Assembly: GCA_963822905.1 (NCBI GenBank)
Contig: CAWGJF010000003.1
Span: 62,001 to 126,000 of the forward strand
DNA length: 64,000 nt
Direction of reading: 5' to 3'
From: CAWGJF01 sp963822905
GTDB taxonomy: Bacteria; Bacteroidota; Ignavibacteria; Ignavibacteriales; Ignavibacteriaceae
The notes under the pieces were generated by a model. It did no database searches and was not told the DNA's origin. It saw only the letters and a list, made by a program, of their open reading frames with translations. Below, in pieces: positions 1 to 7,727 of this stretch (position 1 is its first letter; every line of letters starts with the position of its first letter). Both the position numbers and the translations under genes were made by a program.

Positions 1-1938
1 TCAATTATTCAGGATGATGAAGGTTTTTTATGGCTTGGTACTTTTGGCGGCGGAGTTATTAAATGTAATTCTGATGGGAAAATTCTTCAGCAATATCTGC
101 ATAAAAAATATGATATGATTAGTCTGCCGGATAACAGGATAAACAATTTATTTATTCGCAAAAATGGAAATATAGTTGCTGGAACTGTTGTTGGAATTTG
201 TGAACTTAACCAGCGGACGAAAAAATTTGCTCGATTTCTAATCTCCTCAAAAGATTCAACTCTGCTTTCCGGCAAAGCAATTAATGTTATTTATAAAGAT
301 AGAAATGAAATCTTCTGGATCGGAACTTCATTGGGGCTTGTCAAAGTTGACCCGGTTGATGGAAATTGTACTGAATATCATCCTGATGAGAATGATCCCA
401 AATCAATCAGCAGCAATATTATTAATAGTATAATTGAAGACCACAGGGGAAACCTCTGGATTGGTACAGATAAAGGACTGAATAATCTCGATAGGAAAAA
501 TAATTCATTTGCTTTATTTACAACAAGAAACGGGCTGCCCAGCGACTATATTTCGGGAATTGAAGTCGATGAAAATGGTAACCTGTGGCTGAGCACCGTC
601 AGAGGTATTTCAAGATTTGACCAGCTTATGCCTTCAGGAAATCAGTTTAGAAATTATGATACTGATGATGGATTACAGGGTCTCGAATTCGTTGATGGAT
701 CTTCGTTTAAAAATAAAAGAGGCGAAATCTTTTTCGGTGGTACAAATGGATTTAACAAATTCAATCCTTCTGAAATAAAAGACAATCCAAAACAACCCGC
801 GGTAGCAATAACCGCTTTCTACTTATTCGGTAAACCTAATCTTACATACTTGCAACTTTCAAAAACAAAAACAATAATTCTTGGGTATAGCGAAAACTTT
901 TTCTCGTTCGAATTCATTGCATTCGATTATACAAATCCTGATAAAAACCAGTATGCCTATCAGCTTGAGGGATTTGATAAAGACTGGATTGAAACAGGCA
1001 ACAGGAGATTTGCAAGTTATACTAATATTGACCCGGGAGAATATACATTTCACGTTAAAGCATCAAACAACGATGGAGTGTGGAATGAAACTGGTGCGTC
1101 AATAAGTATCATAATCCAACCTCCTTTTTACCGAACCTGGATTGCTTATTTAATTTATTCGCTGGTTGTAATAGCAGGATTATACTTTATCAGGAAGTAC
1201 GAGCTTAAAAAAAGAAGAGAAAGAAACGAATTAATTTTGAAAGAAGAACGGGAAAAATCAAAACTTCTAGAAGCACAATTAAGAGCTGAAAAAGCAGAAC
1301 TGCAGGCAAAAGCATTTGAATCAGAAAAAGAACTTGAAAAGCAAATCATCAGATCAAGAATAGCTTCTGATTTACACGATGAAATAGGCAGTAACCTAAG
1401 CAGCATTACATTATTAAGCTCACTTATGGGTGATAGCGCTGATACAAATTCAGCGGTCAAAAAACAATTGACTGATATTAATATTGCAGCAAAAACTTCT
1501 ACCGAATCAATTCGGGATATTATCTGGTTTATTAATCCGCTGTCTGATAAGCTTGGAAGTTTATTTGCAAGAATGCAGGAAACCGCAAATATGATGTTAT
1601 CGGGTGTTGATTATAAAATTCTTGCCGGCGAAATAAATCCTGAAGAAAAAATAAATCCCGAATTAAAAAGAAATTTATTTCTTGTTTTTAAGGAAGTCCT
1701 TAATAATATTATTAAACATTCTTCGGCAAGGAATGTTTTGATAAAAATTGATAAGGAAAGTGATCTTCTAAAAATTGTCATTGAAGATGATGGAAAAGGC
1801 TTTGACAAATCCTCAATTAAGGAAGGAAATGGTTTAAGAAACATTAGAACGAGAGCAGATCAAATGAATGCAAAGCTTGAAGTTATTTCATCTCCGGGCA
1901 AAGGAACCAAAATTAATTTAGAGATCAATATCACGTAA
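1..1938 (+). CDS. Two-component sensor histidine kinase with propeller and Y_Y_Y domains (5' partial)
   Basis: The reading frame is open from the first base, so the start lies upstream of the window. The visible 645 residues begin with two-component-regulator propeller repeats (for example EDHRGNLWIGTDKGL and DENGNLWLSTVRG). A Y_Y_Y-type beta domain follows (nt ~860-1110), then one membrane helix (nt ~1135-1190), a charged coiled coil, and a HisKA_3 phosphoacceptor with SDLHDEIGSNLSS near nt 1365-1400. The C-terminal HATPase carries EVLNNIIKHS and DDGKGFD. Known relatives sense periplasmic ligands through the propeller and phosphorylate LuxR-type regulators; the next gene is such a regulator. 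The stop codon sits inside an inverted repeat (1930-1947), so the last residues (NIT) may come from that element. Confidence 0.93.
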   Translation, partial: SIIQDDEGFLWLGTFGGGVIKCNSDGKILQQYLHKKYDMISLPDNRINNLFIRKNGNIVAGTVVGICELNQRTKKFARFLISSKDSTLLSGKAINVIYKDRNEIFWIGTSLGLVKVDPVDGNCTEYHPDENDPKSISSNIINSIIEDHRGNLWIGTDKGLNNLDRKNNSFALFTTRNGLPSDYISGIEVDENGNLWLSTVRGISRFDQLMPSGNQFRNYDTDDGLQGLEFVDGSSFKNKRGEIFFGGTNGFNKFNPSEIKDNPKQPAVAITAFYLFGKPNLTYLQLSKTKTIILGYSENFFSFEFIAFDYTNPDKNQYAYQLEGFDKDWIETGNRRFASYTNIDPGEYTFHVKASNNDGVWNETGASISIIIQPPFYRTWIAYLIYSLVVIAGLYFIRKYELKKRRERNELILKEEREKSKLLEAQLRAEKAELQAKAFESEKELEKQIIRSRIASDLHDEIGSNLSSITLLSSLMGDSADTNSAVKKQLTDINIAAKTSTESIRDIIWFINPLSDKLGSLFARMQETANMMLSGVDYKILAGEINPEEKINPELKRNLFLVFKEVLNNIIKHSSARNVLIKIDKESDLLKIVIEDDGKGFDKSSIKEGNGLRNIRTRADQMNAKLEVISSPGKGTKINLEINIT

Positions 1939-1947
1939 ATGCGTGAT
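1930..1947. repeat. Inverted repeat ATCACG-N6-CGTGAT, copy 1
   Basis: The sequence ATCACGTAAATGCGTGAT has 6-bp arms. It spans the stop codon of the kinase gene and the apparent TTG start of the regulator. Two closely related copies lie at 2772-2791 and 4459-4478. It could be an operator or a small palindromic repeat. Confidence 0.6.
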
Positions 1948-2648
1948 TGCCGAACTCATATTTTATTGATATTCTGCATAAAAAAGGATTAAAGATTTTT
2001 ACCGATAGAAAGAAAACCGAAGTAATAATAGTTGAAGATAACAGGCTTTTTAGAAAAACTCTGGTAGACTTCATTAACTACAGCCCAGACTTAGGTTGCG
2101 AAAACGATTTTATTTCGTGCGAAGATGCAATTGAAGTGATGGAAAAAAAGGAACTCGATCCTGAAATTATATTACTTGATATTGGTTTACCCGGAATGAG
2201 CGGGATAGAAGGCATACCTTTTTTAAAAAACATTGCACCTTCTGCAAAAGTAATAATGCTCACAATCCAGGATGATGATGAAAGTATATTTAAAGCAATT
2301 TGCAACGGGGCTTCCGGTTATCTCTTAAAAGATTCGAGTTCAGATAAAATACTAAGCGCAGTAAAAGAAGTGATGGATGGCGGGGCGCCAATGAATTCAT
2401 CAATTGCTTTTAAAGTCCTTGAAATGTTCAAGAATTTTATCCCGGAAAAAAAAGATTATAGCCTGAGTCCAAGGGAAGTTGATATTCTTCAATTATTGGT
2501 TGAAGGATTACCCAAAAAAATAATTGCAGATAAGCTTAAAATAAGTTATCACACTGTAGATTCCCACCTTCGAAAAATTTATGAAAAGCTTGAAGTTCAC
2601 AGTGCGAGCAGTGCAGTTGCGAAAGCACTAAAAGAAAACCTTATCTGA
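1947..2648 (+). CDS. LuxR/NarL-family response regulator
   Basis: This is a 233-residue protein if the TTG at 1947 is used. A receiver domain covers residues ~24-140, with the acidic pocket VEDN, phosphoacceptor Asp78 (ILLDIGLPG) and Lys128 (YLLKD). A LuxR-type helix-turn-helix covers ~172-229 (LSPREVDILQLLVEGLPKK, then ISYHTVDSHLRKIYEKL). It is the expected partner of the upstream kinase, 8 nt away. The first ~22 residues are not typical of the family, and no ATG lies ahead of the receiver, so the start is uncertain. The junction overlaps inverted repeat copy 1, which may have altered the original start. Likely targets are the secreted-protein genes downstream, but this is inference. Confidence 0.9.
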   Translation: MPNSYFIDILHKKGLKIFTDRKKTEVIIVEDNRLFRKTLVDFINYSPDLGCENDFISCEDAIEVMEKKELDPEIILLDIGLPGMSGIEGIPFLKNIAPSAKVIMLTIQDDDESIFKAICNGASGYLLKDSSSDKILSAVKEVMDGGAPMNSSIAFKVLEMFKNFIPEKKDYSLSPREVDILQLLVEGLPKKIIADKLKISYHTVDSHLRKIYEKLEVHSASSAVAKALKENLI

Positions 2649-2771
2649 GTTTACATAACTTTTCGACTTAATACTATAACCTGTCAAAAATTCTGACAAA
2701 GTACTTGATATTATTTCCCAACATTTTTTCCCATTTCAATTAAACTCTAAAAACGAATTATCATTTGTTAA

Positions 2772-2791
2772 AATCACGTGAACACGTGATT
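2772..2791. repeat. Inverted repeat, copy 2 (arms AATCACGTG / CACGTGATT)
   Basis: Perfect 9-bp arms flank a 2-bp spacer (AATCACGTGAACACGTGATT). It is intergenic, with its centre about 92 bp upstream of the ATG at 2874, so it could lie at or near a promoter. Same family as 1930-1947 and 4459-4478. Confidence 0.65.
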
Positions 2792-2873
2792 GTGGAGTAA
2801 TGTTTCTATTCTTAGAATTGAATCAATTGATTATAATCTTAATTTAAAAAACAATCAGCCATAGGAGGCTAAC

Positions 2874-3785
2874 ATGCTGCGTAATCTTTTATCATTTTGT
2901 TTTATTCTGTTTCTGGGCTCAAAAATTATAAATGCCCAGGCTGGAGTGAGTCTAACAGCACTACCGCCTGATGAAGCAAATGAATTTGCAAAACCCCTCG
3001 CCACTTTTCTCGGATCATATTTTAATTCCGGAGGATACTACTCTGCAGATGTGCCAAAGGAATTCCAATTCAAGTTCAGTATTGTTGGAACATATATATT
3101 TATTCCCCAGGGTCAGCAGTCTTTTACACCAAACCCCGGCATCGATGGTTACAGTAACTTGGGTGAAACAGCAACGATTACTGGGTCAACAGGTAAAGTG
3201 TATTTGGGTCCGCAAGGATTTATTTCCTATCCTCACGGTTTTGATATTGCGAGTCTTCCTTCCGGAATTTACCAGGCTGCAGGAAGTTACTATGGGACAG
3301 AATTACTTCTCCGGTATTTTCCCAAAATAAAAGTCAGCGATGTTGAAACAGGATTTTTCGGAATAGGATTAAAGCACAACTTCAGCCAATGGTTTGCTGA
3401 TCTTCCGTTGGATATTTCAGTTCAGCTGATGTATAACGATTTTGGTTTTGAATACGTCGGTGATAATCCAAAGAACTACGTTAAAACCGATTCCAAAAAC
3501 TTTGCAATAAATGCACACGCAAGTAAAACATTCGAACAAATGTTTATTGTTTACGGCGGACTTCAATATGAATCGTCCTCAATGGATATGGATTATTACT
3601 TCCGCGACCCCAACGAATTGTATCCTTCAATTGCAGACCAGGTTTTAAGTACAAGTGTTGATGGGAGTAATCATTTCAGATTTACTGCGGGCGGAGCAAT
3701 TAAGCTTTCAGTTGTTGTTTTTAATGTTGACTTAAATGTTACTTCGCAATTTACACTTGCCAGCGGAATCTCATTACAATTTTAA
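2874..3785 (+). CDS. DUF6588-like exported beta-rich protein
   Basis: This 303-residue protein has a clear Sec signal peptide (residues 1-22, ending INAQA). A perfect AGGAGG lies at 2863-2868, which fixes the start. The body is rich in aromatic and glycine beta strands and ends with a hydrophobic strand (LASGISLQF), as in outer-membrane barrels. The pattern of an N-terminal P-x-x-x-x-G-S-x-F-N-S-G motif followed by barrel-like strands resembles the DUF6588 family of Bacteroidota and Ignavibacteria; that assignment is from memory. It forms a likely two-gene unit with the lipoprotein gene 12 bp downstream. Function is unknown. Confidence 0.8.
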   Translation: MLRNLLSFCFILFLGSKIINAQAGVSLTALPPDEANEFAKPLATFLGSYFNSGGYYSADVPKEFQFKFSIVGTYIFIPQGQQSFTPNPGIDGYSNLGETATITGSTGKVYLGPQGFISYPHGFDIASLPSGIYQAAGSYYGTELLLRYFPKIKVSDVETGFFGIGLKHNFSQWFADLPLDISVQLMYNDFGFEYVGDNPKNYVKTDSKNFAINAHASKTFEQMFIVYGGLQYESSSMDMDYYFRDPNELYPSIADQVLSTSVDGSNHFRFTAGGAIKLSVVVFNVDLNVTSQFTLASGISLQF

Positions 3786-3797
3786 AGGAGAAAGAAA

Positions 3798-4346
3798 ATG
3801 AAAATAATATATAAACCATTATTTATTCTGATTGCCATTGCAATCGGGTTTAGCGGTATAAGCTGCGACCAGTTTAATAATATCTTTTTAAACCTTCCGA
3901 TTAAAAAAGAAATAACTGCTACAGGGAACGGACCGGATATTTTTGAAACCGAATCAATCTGCTTTACTGATTACGATTCATACAACGATAACATTGATGA
4001 CGTTGAAGGAATAAAGTATGTAACCTCTGCATACTTTACAATTACATCCACAGCTGGGTTACAGGGAACAGGTATTATGGCAACTTTATTCCAGGGCGAT
4101 GGCGTTACACCATTATTTTCTGTAACACTTCCTACAGCAGTAGCTGATGATTACATTGATAATCCTCTTGAGATTGAACTTACTCCGCAGCAGATAGAAA
4201 CTTTGAACAACTACCTTGCAGATTATGAAACTAACAATTGCTTTGTTGCAGAACTTAAAGTGGCAAACGTGTCAGGATCAGCGGGACCCCCTTATTCAAT
4301 CACGGGACAGTTTGAAATGGTTGTGGAACTTAAGATGAAATTGTAA
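3798..4346 (+). CDS. Small predicted lipoprotein
   Basis: This 182-residue protein has an N-terminal hydrophobic stretch ending in a lipobox-like FSGISC (Cys24), so it is predicted to be lipidated. An AAAGGAGAAAG ribosome-binding site precedes the ATG. The remainder looks like a single beta-sandwich domain with no family I recognise. It follows the DUF6588-like gene by 12 bp and probably shares its transcript. Role unknown. Confidence 0.75.
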   Translation: MKIIYKPLFILIAIAIGFSGISCDQFNNIFLNLPIKKEITATGNGPDIFETESICFTDYDSYNDNIDDVEGIKYVTSAYFTITSTAGLQGTGIMATLFQGDGVTPLFSVTLPTAVADDYIDNPLEIELTPQQIETLNNYLADYETNNCFVAELKVANVSGSAGPPYSITGQFEMVVELKMKL

Positions 4347-4387
4347 TCAGGTATTTTTCTTAACCTCTCCTTAAATATGGAAAGGAT

Positions 4388-4432
4388 ATGGGAAGGAAGA
4401 AGTATTATAGGTTAGCCACTCCTCCTTCCCAT
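4388..4432 (+). terminator. Possible stem-loop after the lipoprotein gene
   Basis: Arms ATGGGAAGGA (4388-4397) and TCCTTCCCAT (4423-4432) pair perfectly over 10 bp around a 25-nt loop. The following sequence is T-poor, so this is only a weak terminator or an mRNA-end structure. Confidence 0.4.
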
Positions 4433-4458
4433 TAATTTCACTCTCCAAAAGTTTTAAA

Positions 4459-4478
4459 AATCACGTAATCACGTGATT
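4459..4478. repeat. Inverted repeat, copy 3 (AATCACGT-N4-ACGTGATT)
   Basis: Perfect 8-bp arms flank a 4-bp spacer. It is intergenic, with its centre about 58 bp upstream of the ATG at 4527. It matches copies 1 and 2 in the outer ATCACG...CGTGATTG bases. Confidence 0.65.
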
Positions 4479-4526
4479 GATTAAAAAACTGCTTATCTAT
4501 AAAATGAAAATTAAAAAAGGATAATA

Positions 4527-5870
4527 ATGAAAAGTCGAGCATACAAATTTTTAAGATTCTCTTTGTTCATAATATTTCCGCTATTTCTTGGATTTGGGCC
4601 CACATACTGCTCATTTCTTGATGGATTATTCTATTACACTTGCGGTAACCCTAATTTTAACGTGGAAGTAAATGATGCAGATGTATGGTGGTCTATTCCT
4701 GATAATAATCTTGTTGACCTTTACGTTGCCGACAGCGGACATTTTTTCTTAAAAACCAGGGGATTTTGTGAAACGGTGGCATTTGAAGGTGTAGTTACCG
4801 GGAATCCGAATTTAAATGGAGTTGCTCAAGCAGATGATTTTGTTGGCTCTATAATGGTTGGAGATAGTGGAAGAATAATTTTGTTAGATACAGATGTTCA
4901 GATAAACGATATTCCTAATCCAGCTGGCACACACAATCTTAATGCTGTTGTTAAATATGAATTTATGGAATTGATTGCTGTTGGAGATAGCGGAACAATA
5001 ATCAAATCAACTGATGCTGGTTTAACCTGGGAGACTGTGAATTCTCCCACCACCCATAATCTTACAGATGTCGGAATAGTCTTTCAGAATCAGATGCCTA
5101 TAATTTTTATTACCGGGGATGATATGTCGGTATTTAGATCAACTGATATTGGAAATTCATGGTCTCAAATATTTTTAGGGGCTCATATTAATTCAAATAT
5201 AACAAACAGTTTTAACAGAGTGTATTTTTACAATGATAGTGTTGGATATATTGGGGGACCTTCGGGTATTATAGGAAAAACTACTGATGGCGGACAAGGC
5301 TGGACAACTTTATTTTGTCCCGGCTTTATAGAGATTACAGATTTCTATTTTACATCGCCTGATTCAGGAGTTGCCGTCGGCACATTTGGGATTGCACGGT
5401 TCACAACAGATGGTGGATTAAGCTGGGCAGAAGACACAGTTGCTACAAATCTTCTTTCGGGGAGAACCGTAAACGCAATATATGGGGTTAAAGAGGAAAA
5501 TTATGCAGTTATAATAGGAGAAGATGATATGCTAATCCTTTTGACTCCCGATTCAACTTTACTCTCAGCAGATGATGAGGAAATAGAAAATCCAAGTGAA
5601 TATAATTTATCATACAATTATCCAAACCCGTTTAATCCAACAACAAAAATAAAATACACAATTCCTGTCGGGACACGCGATCGCGTGTCCGTACAAATGA
5701 AAATATACGATATCCTCGGCAACGAAGTAGCAACATTAGTAAACGAAGAAAAACCAGCCGGAGAATATGAGGTTGAATTTAATGCTTATGGATTATCAAG
5801 CGGAATTTATTTTTACAGGTTAACTGCTGGAACATTTACCGAAACAAAAAAACTTGTCCTACTTCGATAA
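4527..5870 (+). CDS. T9SS-sorted Ycf48/BNR-repeat protein
   Basis: This 447-residue protein has an N-terminal signal sequence (hydrophobic to about residue 30). It carries several Ycf48/BNR-type repeats, each with a variant of GDSGTIIKSTDAGLTW, and a C-terminal T9SS sorting domain from about residue 362 (YNYPNPFNPTTKIKYTI). It should cross the outer membrane by type IX secretion and be surface-anchored or released. Purpose unknown; such beta-propellers usually bind ligands or partners. Oddity: a 20-bp perfect palindrome (5671-5690) lies in frame inside the sorting domain and encodes GTRDRVS, a stretch the paralogues at 9848 and 11641 lack. Confidence 0.88.
   Translation: MKSRAYKFLRFSLFIIFPLFLGFGPTYCSFLDGLFYYTCGNPNFNVEVNDADVWWSIPDNNLVDLYVADSGHFFLKTRGFCETVAFEGVVTGNPNLNGVAQADDFVGSIMVGDSGRIILLDTDVQINDIPNPAGTHNLNAVVKYEFMELIAVGDSGTIIKSTDAGLTWETVNSPTTHNLTDVGIVFQNQMPIIFITGDDMSVFRSTDIGNSWSQIFLGAHINSNITNSFNRVYFYNDSVGYIGGPSGIIGKTTDGGQGWTTLFCPGFIEITDFYFTSPDSGVAVGTFGIARFTTDGGLSWAEDTVATNLLSGRTVNAIYGVKEENYAVIIGEDDMLILLTPDSTLLSADDEEIENPSEYNLSYNYPNPFNPTTKIKYTIPVGTRDRVSVQMKIYDILGNEVATLVNEEKPAGEYEVEFNAYGLSSGIYFYRLTAGTFTETKKLVLLR
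5671..5690. repeat. 20-bp perfect palindrome inside a sorting domain
   Basis: GGACACGCGATCGCGTGTCC is its own reverse complement and far more GC-rich than its surroundings. It is read in frame between the IP and the (V/L)K(I/V)YD strands of the T9SS domain, the same protein position as the palindrome at 7403-7430 in the next gene. Confidence 0.85.
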
Positions 5871-5884
5871 TCCGCCGCGGCGGA
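5871..5884. repeat. GC-only palindrome immediately after a stop codon
   Basis: TCCGCCGCGGCGGA is a perfect 14-bp palindrome directly abutting the TAA at 5868-5870. An interrupted extension (TCCTAC before, GTAGGA after) gives a longer imperfect hairpin. No T-tract follows, so it does not look like a standard terminator; it may belong to the palindromic elements of this region. Confidence 0.7.
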
Positions 5885-5949
5885 TCGTAGGATAGAAATT
5901 TATTAAATAAATTAAACTTTAAGATATGATATACAAAAAAGGAAGCGAT

Positions 5950-7179
5950 ATGAAAATCAAAATTACATTAATATTTTTTTCAATTTTAATATTTACTCTT
6001 TCGGATATGCTGGCTCAAACCAGCTGGACGCCTACTTCAAATCTCTTTTCAGGGAACGATTATGTCCCTGCTTTAGTTGCAAGCCCCGGCGGAACAGTAA
6101 TAGCCTCAACATGGTCAACCGGGCTTTACAGAACAACAGACGATGGCGATAACTGGACTTCTGTCGGATTAGCCGGCAGCTTTATTTATGATCTTGATAT
6201 TGCGCCCGATGGAAACTTTTTTGCATTTGTTACAACTAATAGCAACCACTCTATCTATCGCTCAACTGATGATGGATTAACCTGGAACCAGGTTTTTACA
6301 AGACCTCATCCAAACAATTTTCTTAGCGGAGGTGGAGTAGTTTTTTCAGACAGCATTTTTGTTGCAACTCTTTCATTTACTTTAGGTCCGACTTTAGCTG
6401 ACATAGGTGTAGATATAGTCAGATCAACTGATTATGGTGCAACATGGCAGTTTGTTCAATTAATGACTTTTTGGGGATTTGCAACTGACATGGCTCTGCT
6501 AAATGATGGGAGAATACTGGCAACAACTGCCCTACTGGGAGTTTGGTACTCAACTGATTTTGGAGGTTTCTGGCAACAAATATCAAATTCTCCATCCGTT
6601 TTTACTTATAAAATTACAACCAGCTCAAATGGAGATATTTTTCTAAGTAGAAATTCTGCATCAAATAATGCCGAATTGTTATTTAAATCAACAGACAACG
6701 GAAGCAGCTGGGTCGGAACTGGCATTCTTGGAAATATTGATGGCGGAGGCATTGAATCAATTTATATTGACAGCAATGAAAATATTTATGTATCAGCAGA
6801 CTTAGACGGTCCCGACCATAAAACAATATATCATTCTTCTGACAATGGTTCATCCTGGGAAGAATTTTATGACGGAATACCTGCTTCAGAAAAAGTTTAT
6901 AGTATTGCAGGAGCAGGAGACGGGATAATTTTTGCAGGAACCGGAAGTGCCGGAGTTTACAAAAGAATAATTTCTGTACCTGTCGAACTTACTTCGTTTA
7001 CTTCAAAAGTAAATGGAGACAAAGTTGAACTGAATTGGATTACAGCTACAGAAACTAACAACCAGGGATTTGAAATTGAGAGATTATCCGAAGGATCCTT
7101 TGGACAAGATTCCAAGAATTGCAAATTTACAAAACCTGCCTACCGGACAGGCAGGTTGGGAGAAGGTAGGATTTGTTGA
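5950..7179 (+). CDS. T9SS-type BNR-repeat protein, N-terminal part (frame broken near 7133-7157)
   Basis: The start at 5950 is favoured over the in-frame ATG at 5926 because AAAGGAAG lies just before it and the signal peptide (to SDMLAQ) follows directly. The protein carries BNR/sialidase-like propeller repeats (for example YRTTDDGDNWTS and YRSTDDGLTWNQ) and then the linker VPVELTSFTSKVNGDKVELN. It enters a fibronectin-like region with ETNNQGFEIER, after which the frame runs out at a TGA (7177-7179). The expected continuation (VGFVEGNGTTTE onward) is in the +1 frame and is listed as 7070-7606. A 25-bp palindrome at the break explains the shift. The intact gene would have been about 550 residues. 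Confidence 0.82.
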   Translation: MKIKITLIFFSILIFTLSDMLAQTSWTPTSNLFSGNDYVPALVASPGGTVIASTWSTGLYRTTDDGDNWTSVGLAGSFIYDLDIAPDGNFFAFVTTNSNHSIYRSTDDGLTWNQVFTRPHPNNFLSGGGVVFSDSIFVATLSFTLGPTLADIGVDIVRSTDYGATWQFVQLMTFWGFATDMALLNDGRILATTALLGVWYSTDFGGFWQQISNSPSVFTYKITTSSNGDIFLSRNSASNNAELLFKSTDNGSSWVGTGILGNIDGGGIESIYIDSNENIYVSADLDGPDHKTIYHSSDNGSSWEEFYDGIPASEKVYSIAGAGDGIIFAGTGSAGVYKRIISVPVELTSFTSKVNGDKVELNWITATETNNQGFEIERLSEGSFGQDSKNCKFTKPAYRTGRLGEGRIC

Positions 7180-7606
7180 AGGTAATGGAACAACTACTGA
7201 AACAAATTCTTATTCATTCACTGATAAAAGTTTGTCCCCGGGAAAATATAAATACAGGTTGAAGCAAATTGATTTTGACGGAAGTTTTGAATATTCAAAA
7301 GTAGTTGAAATTGGAATTCTTTTGCCAAGTAAGTTCGTATTAGGACAAAACTATCCGAATCCATTTAACCCAACAACAAAAATAAAATTCAATATTCCAA
7401 ATGTACGGGCTTCATATATGAAGCCCGTACGATTAAAAATATATGATATCCTCGGTAACGAAGTAGCAACCTTAGTGAATGAAGAAAAACCAGCGGGCAG
7501 CTATGAAGTTGAGTTTAACGCGAAAAATCTCTCGAGCGGGGTTTATTTTTATAAGCTAACTGCCGGGAAATTTACTGACACAAAAAAACTAATTCTTACT
7601 AAATAA
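7070..7606 (+). CDS. C-terminal part of the frame-broken T9SS protein (sorting domain)
   Basis: This is the downstream frame of the gene starting at 5950. Meaningful homology begins at WEKVGFVEGNGTTTE, just after the palindrome at 7133-7157; the ATG at 7070 merely lies inside the overlap. It matches the Kelch protein at 10052-11641 in GTTTE, YRLKQ(I/V)D(F/Y)DGSF and the sorting domain starting NYPNPFNPTTKIKFNI. A 28-bp perfect palindrome (7403-7430) is read in frame within the sorting domain and encodes VRASYMKPV. Unless ribosomes shift frame or the assembly is wrong, this part is not attached to its signal peptide and could not be exported. Confidence 0.75.
   Translation: MKLRDYPKDPLDKIPRIANLQNLPTGQAGWEKVGFVEGNGTTTETNSYSFTDKSLSPGKYKYRLKQIDFDGSFEYSKVVEIGILLPSKFVLGQNYPNPFNPTTKIKFNIPNVRASYMKPVRLKIYDILGNEVATLVNEEKPAGSYEVEFNAKNLSSGVYFYKLTAGKFTDTKKLILTK
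7088..7103. repeat. 16-bp near-perfect palindrome in the variable linker
   Basis: CCGAAGGATCCTTTGG folds on itself with one G-T pair. It lies between GFEIER and the frame break, where the sequence is about ten residues longer than in the paralogue. Confidence 0.5.
7133..7157. repeat. 25-bp palindromic element at the frameshift
   Basis: Arms AACCTGCCT (7133-7141) and AGGCAGGTT (7149-7157) flank the core ACCGGAC. Its length is one more than a multiple of three, and the reading frame changes by exactly +1 across it. Translations such as PTG(R)QAG, seen here as LPTGQAG, are familiar from metagenome-derived proteins; that is a recollection and not a search result. Confidence 0.85.
7403..7430. repeat. 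28-bp perfect palindrome inside a sorting domain
   Basis: The left half GTACGGGCTTCATA is followed directly by its reverse complement. It is read in frame at the same point of the T9SS domain as the unrelated palindrome at 5671-5690. Confidence 0.88.
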
Positions 7607-7626
7607 TATTTTAGTTCTCCTGGAAC

Positions 7627-7680
7627 AGAGAGGGAAAACATCAGTCGGTTAATAATATGGTTTTCCTTCTCTTTTATTAT
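7627..7680 (+). terminator. Predicted rho-independent terminator
   Basis: Arms AGAGAGGGAAAACA (from 7627) and TGGTTTTCCTTCTCT (7658-7672) pair with small irregularities around a loop of about 17 nt. The T-rich run TTTTATTATT follows. It lies just after the T9SS gene ending at 7606. Confidence 0.6.
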
Positions 7681-7727
7681 TCCCTATTTTTTTCACATCT
7701 TATTAAAAAATCAAAGTAAAAAATTTT

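Noticed and set aside
2772..2791. CACGTG hexamers read as E-box or single operator
   Set aside because: They are inner parts of a longer inverted repeat shared with two other sites whose centres differ, so the hexamer alone is not the conserved unit.
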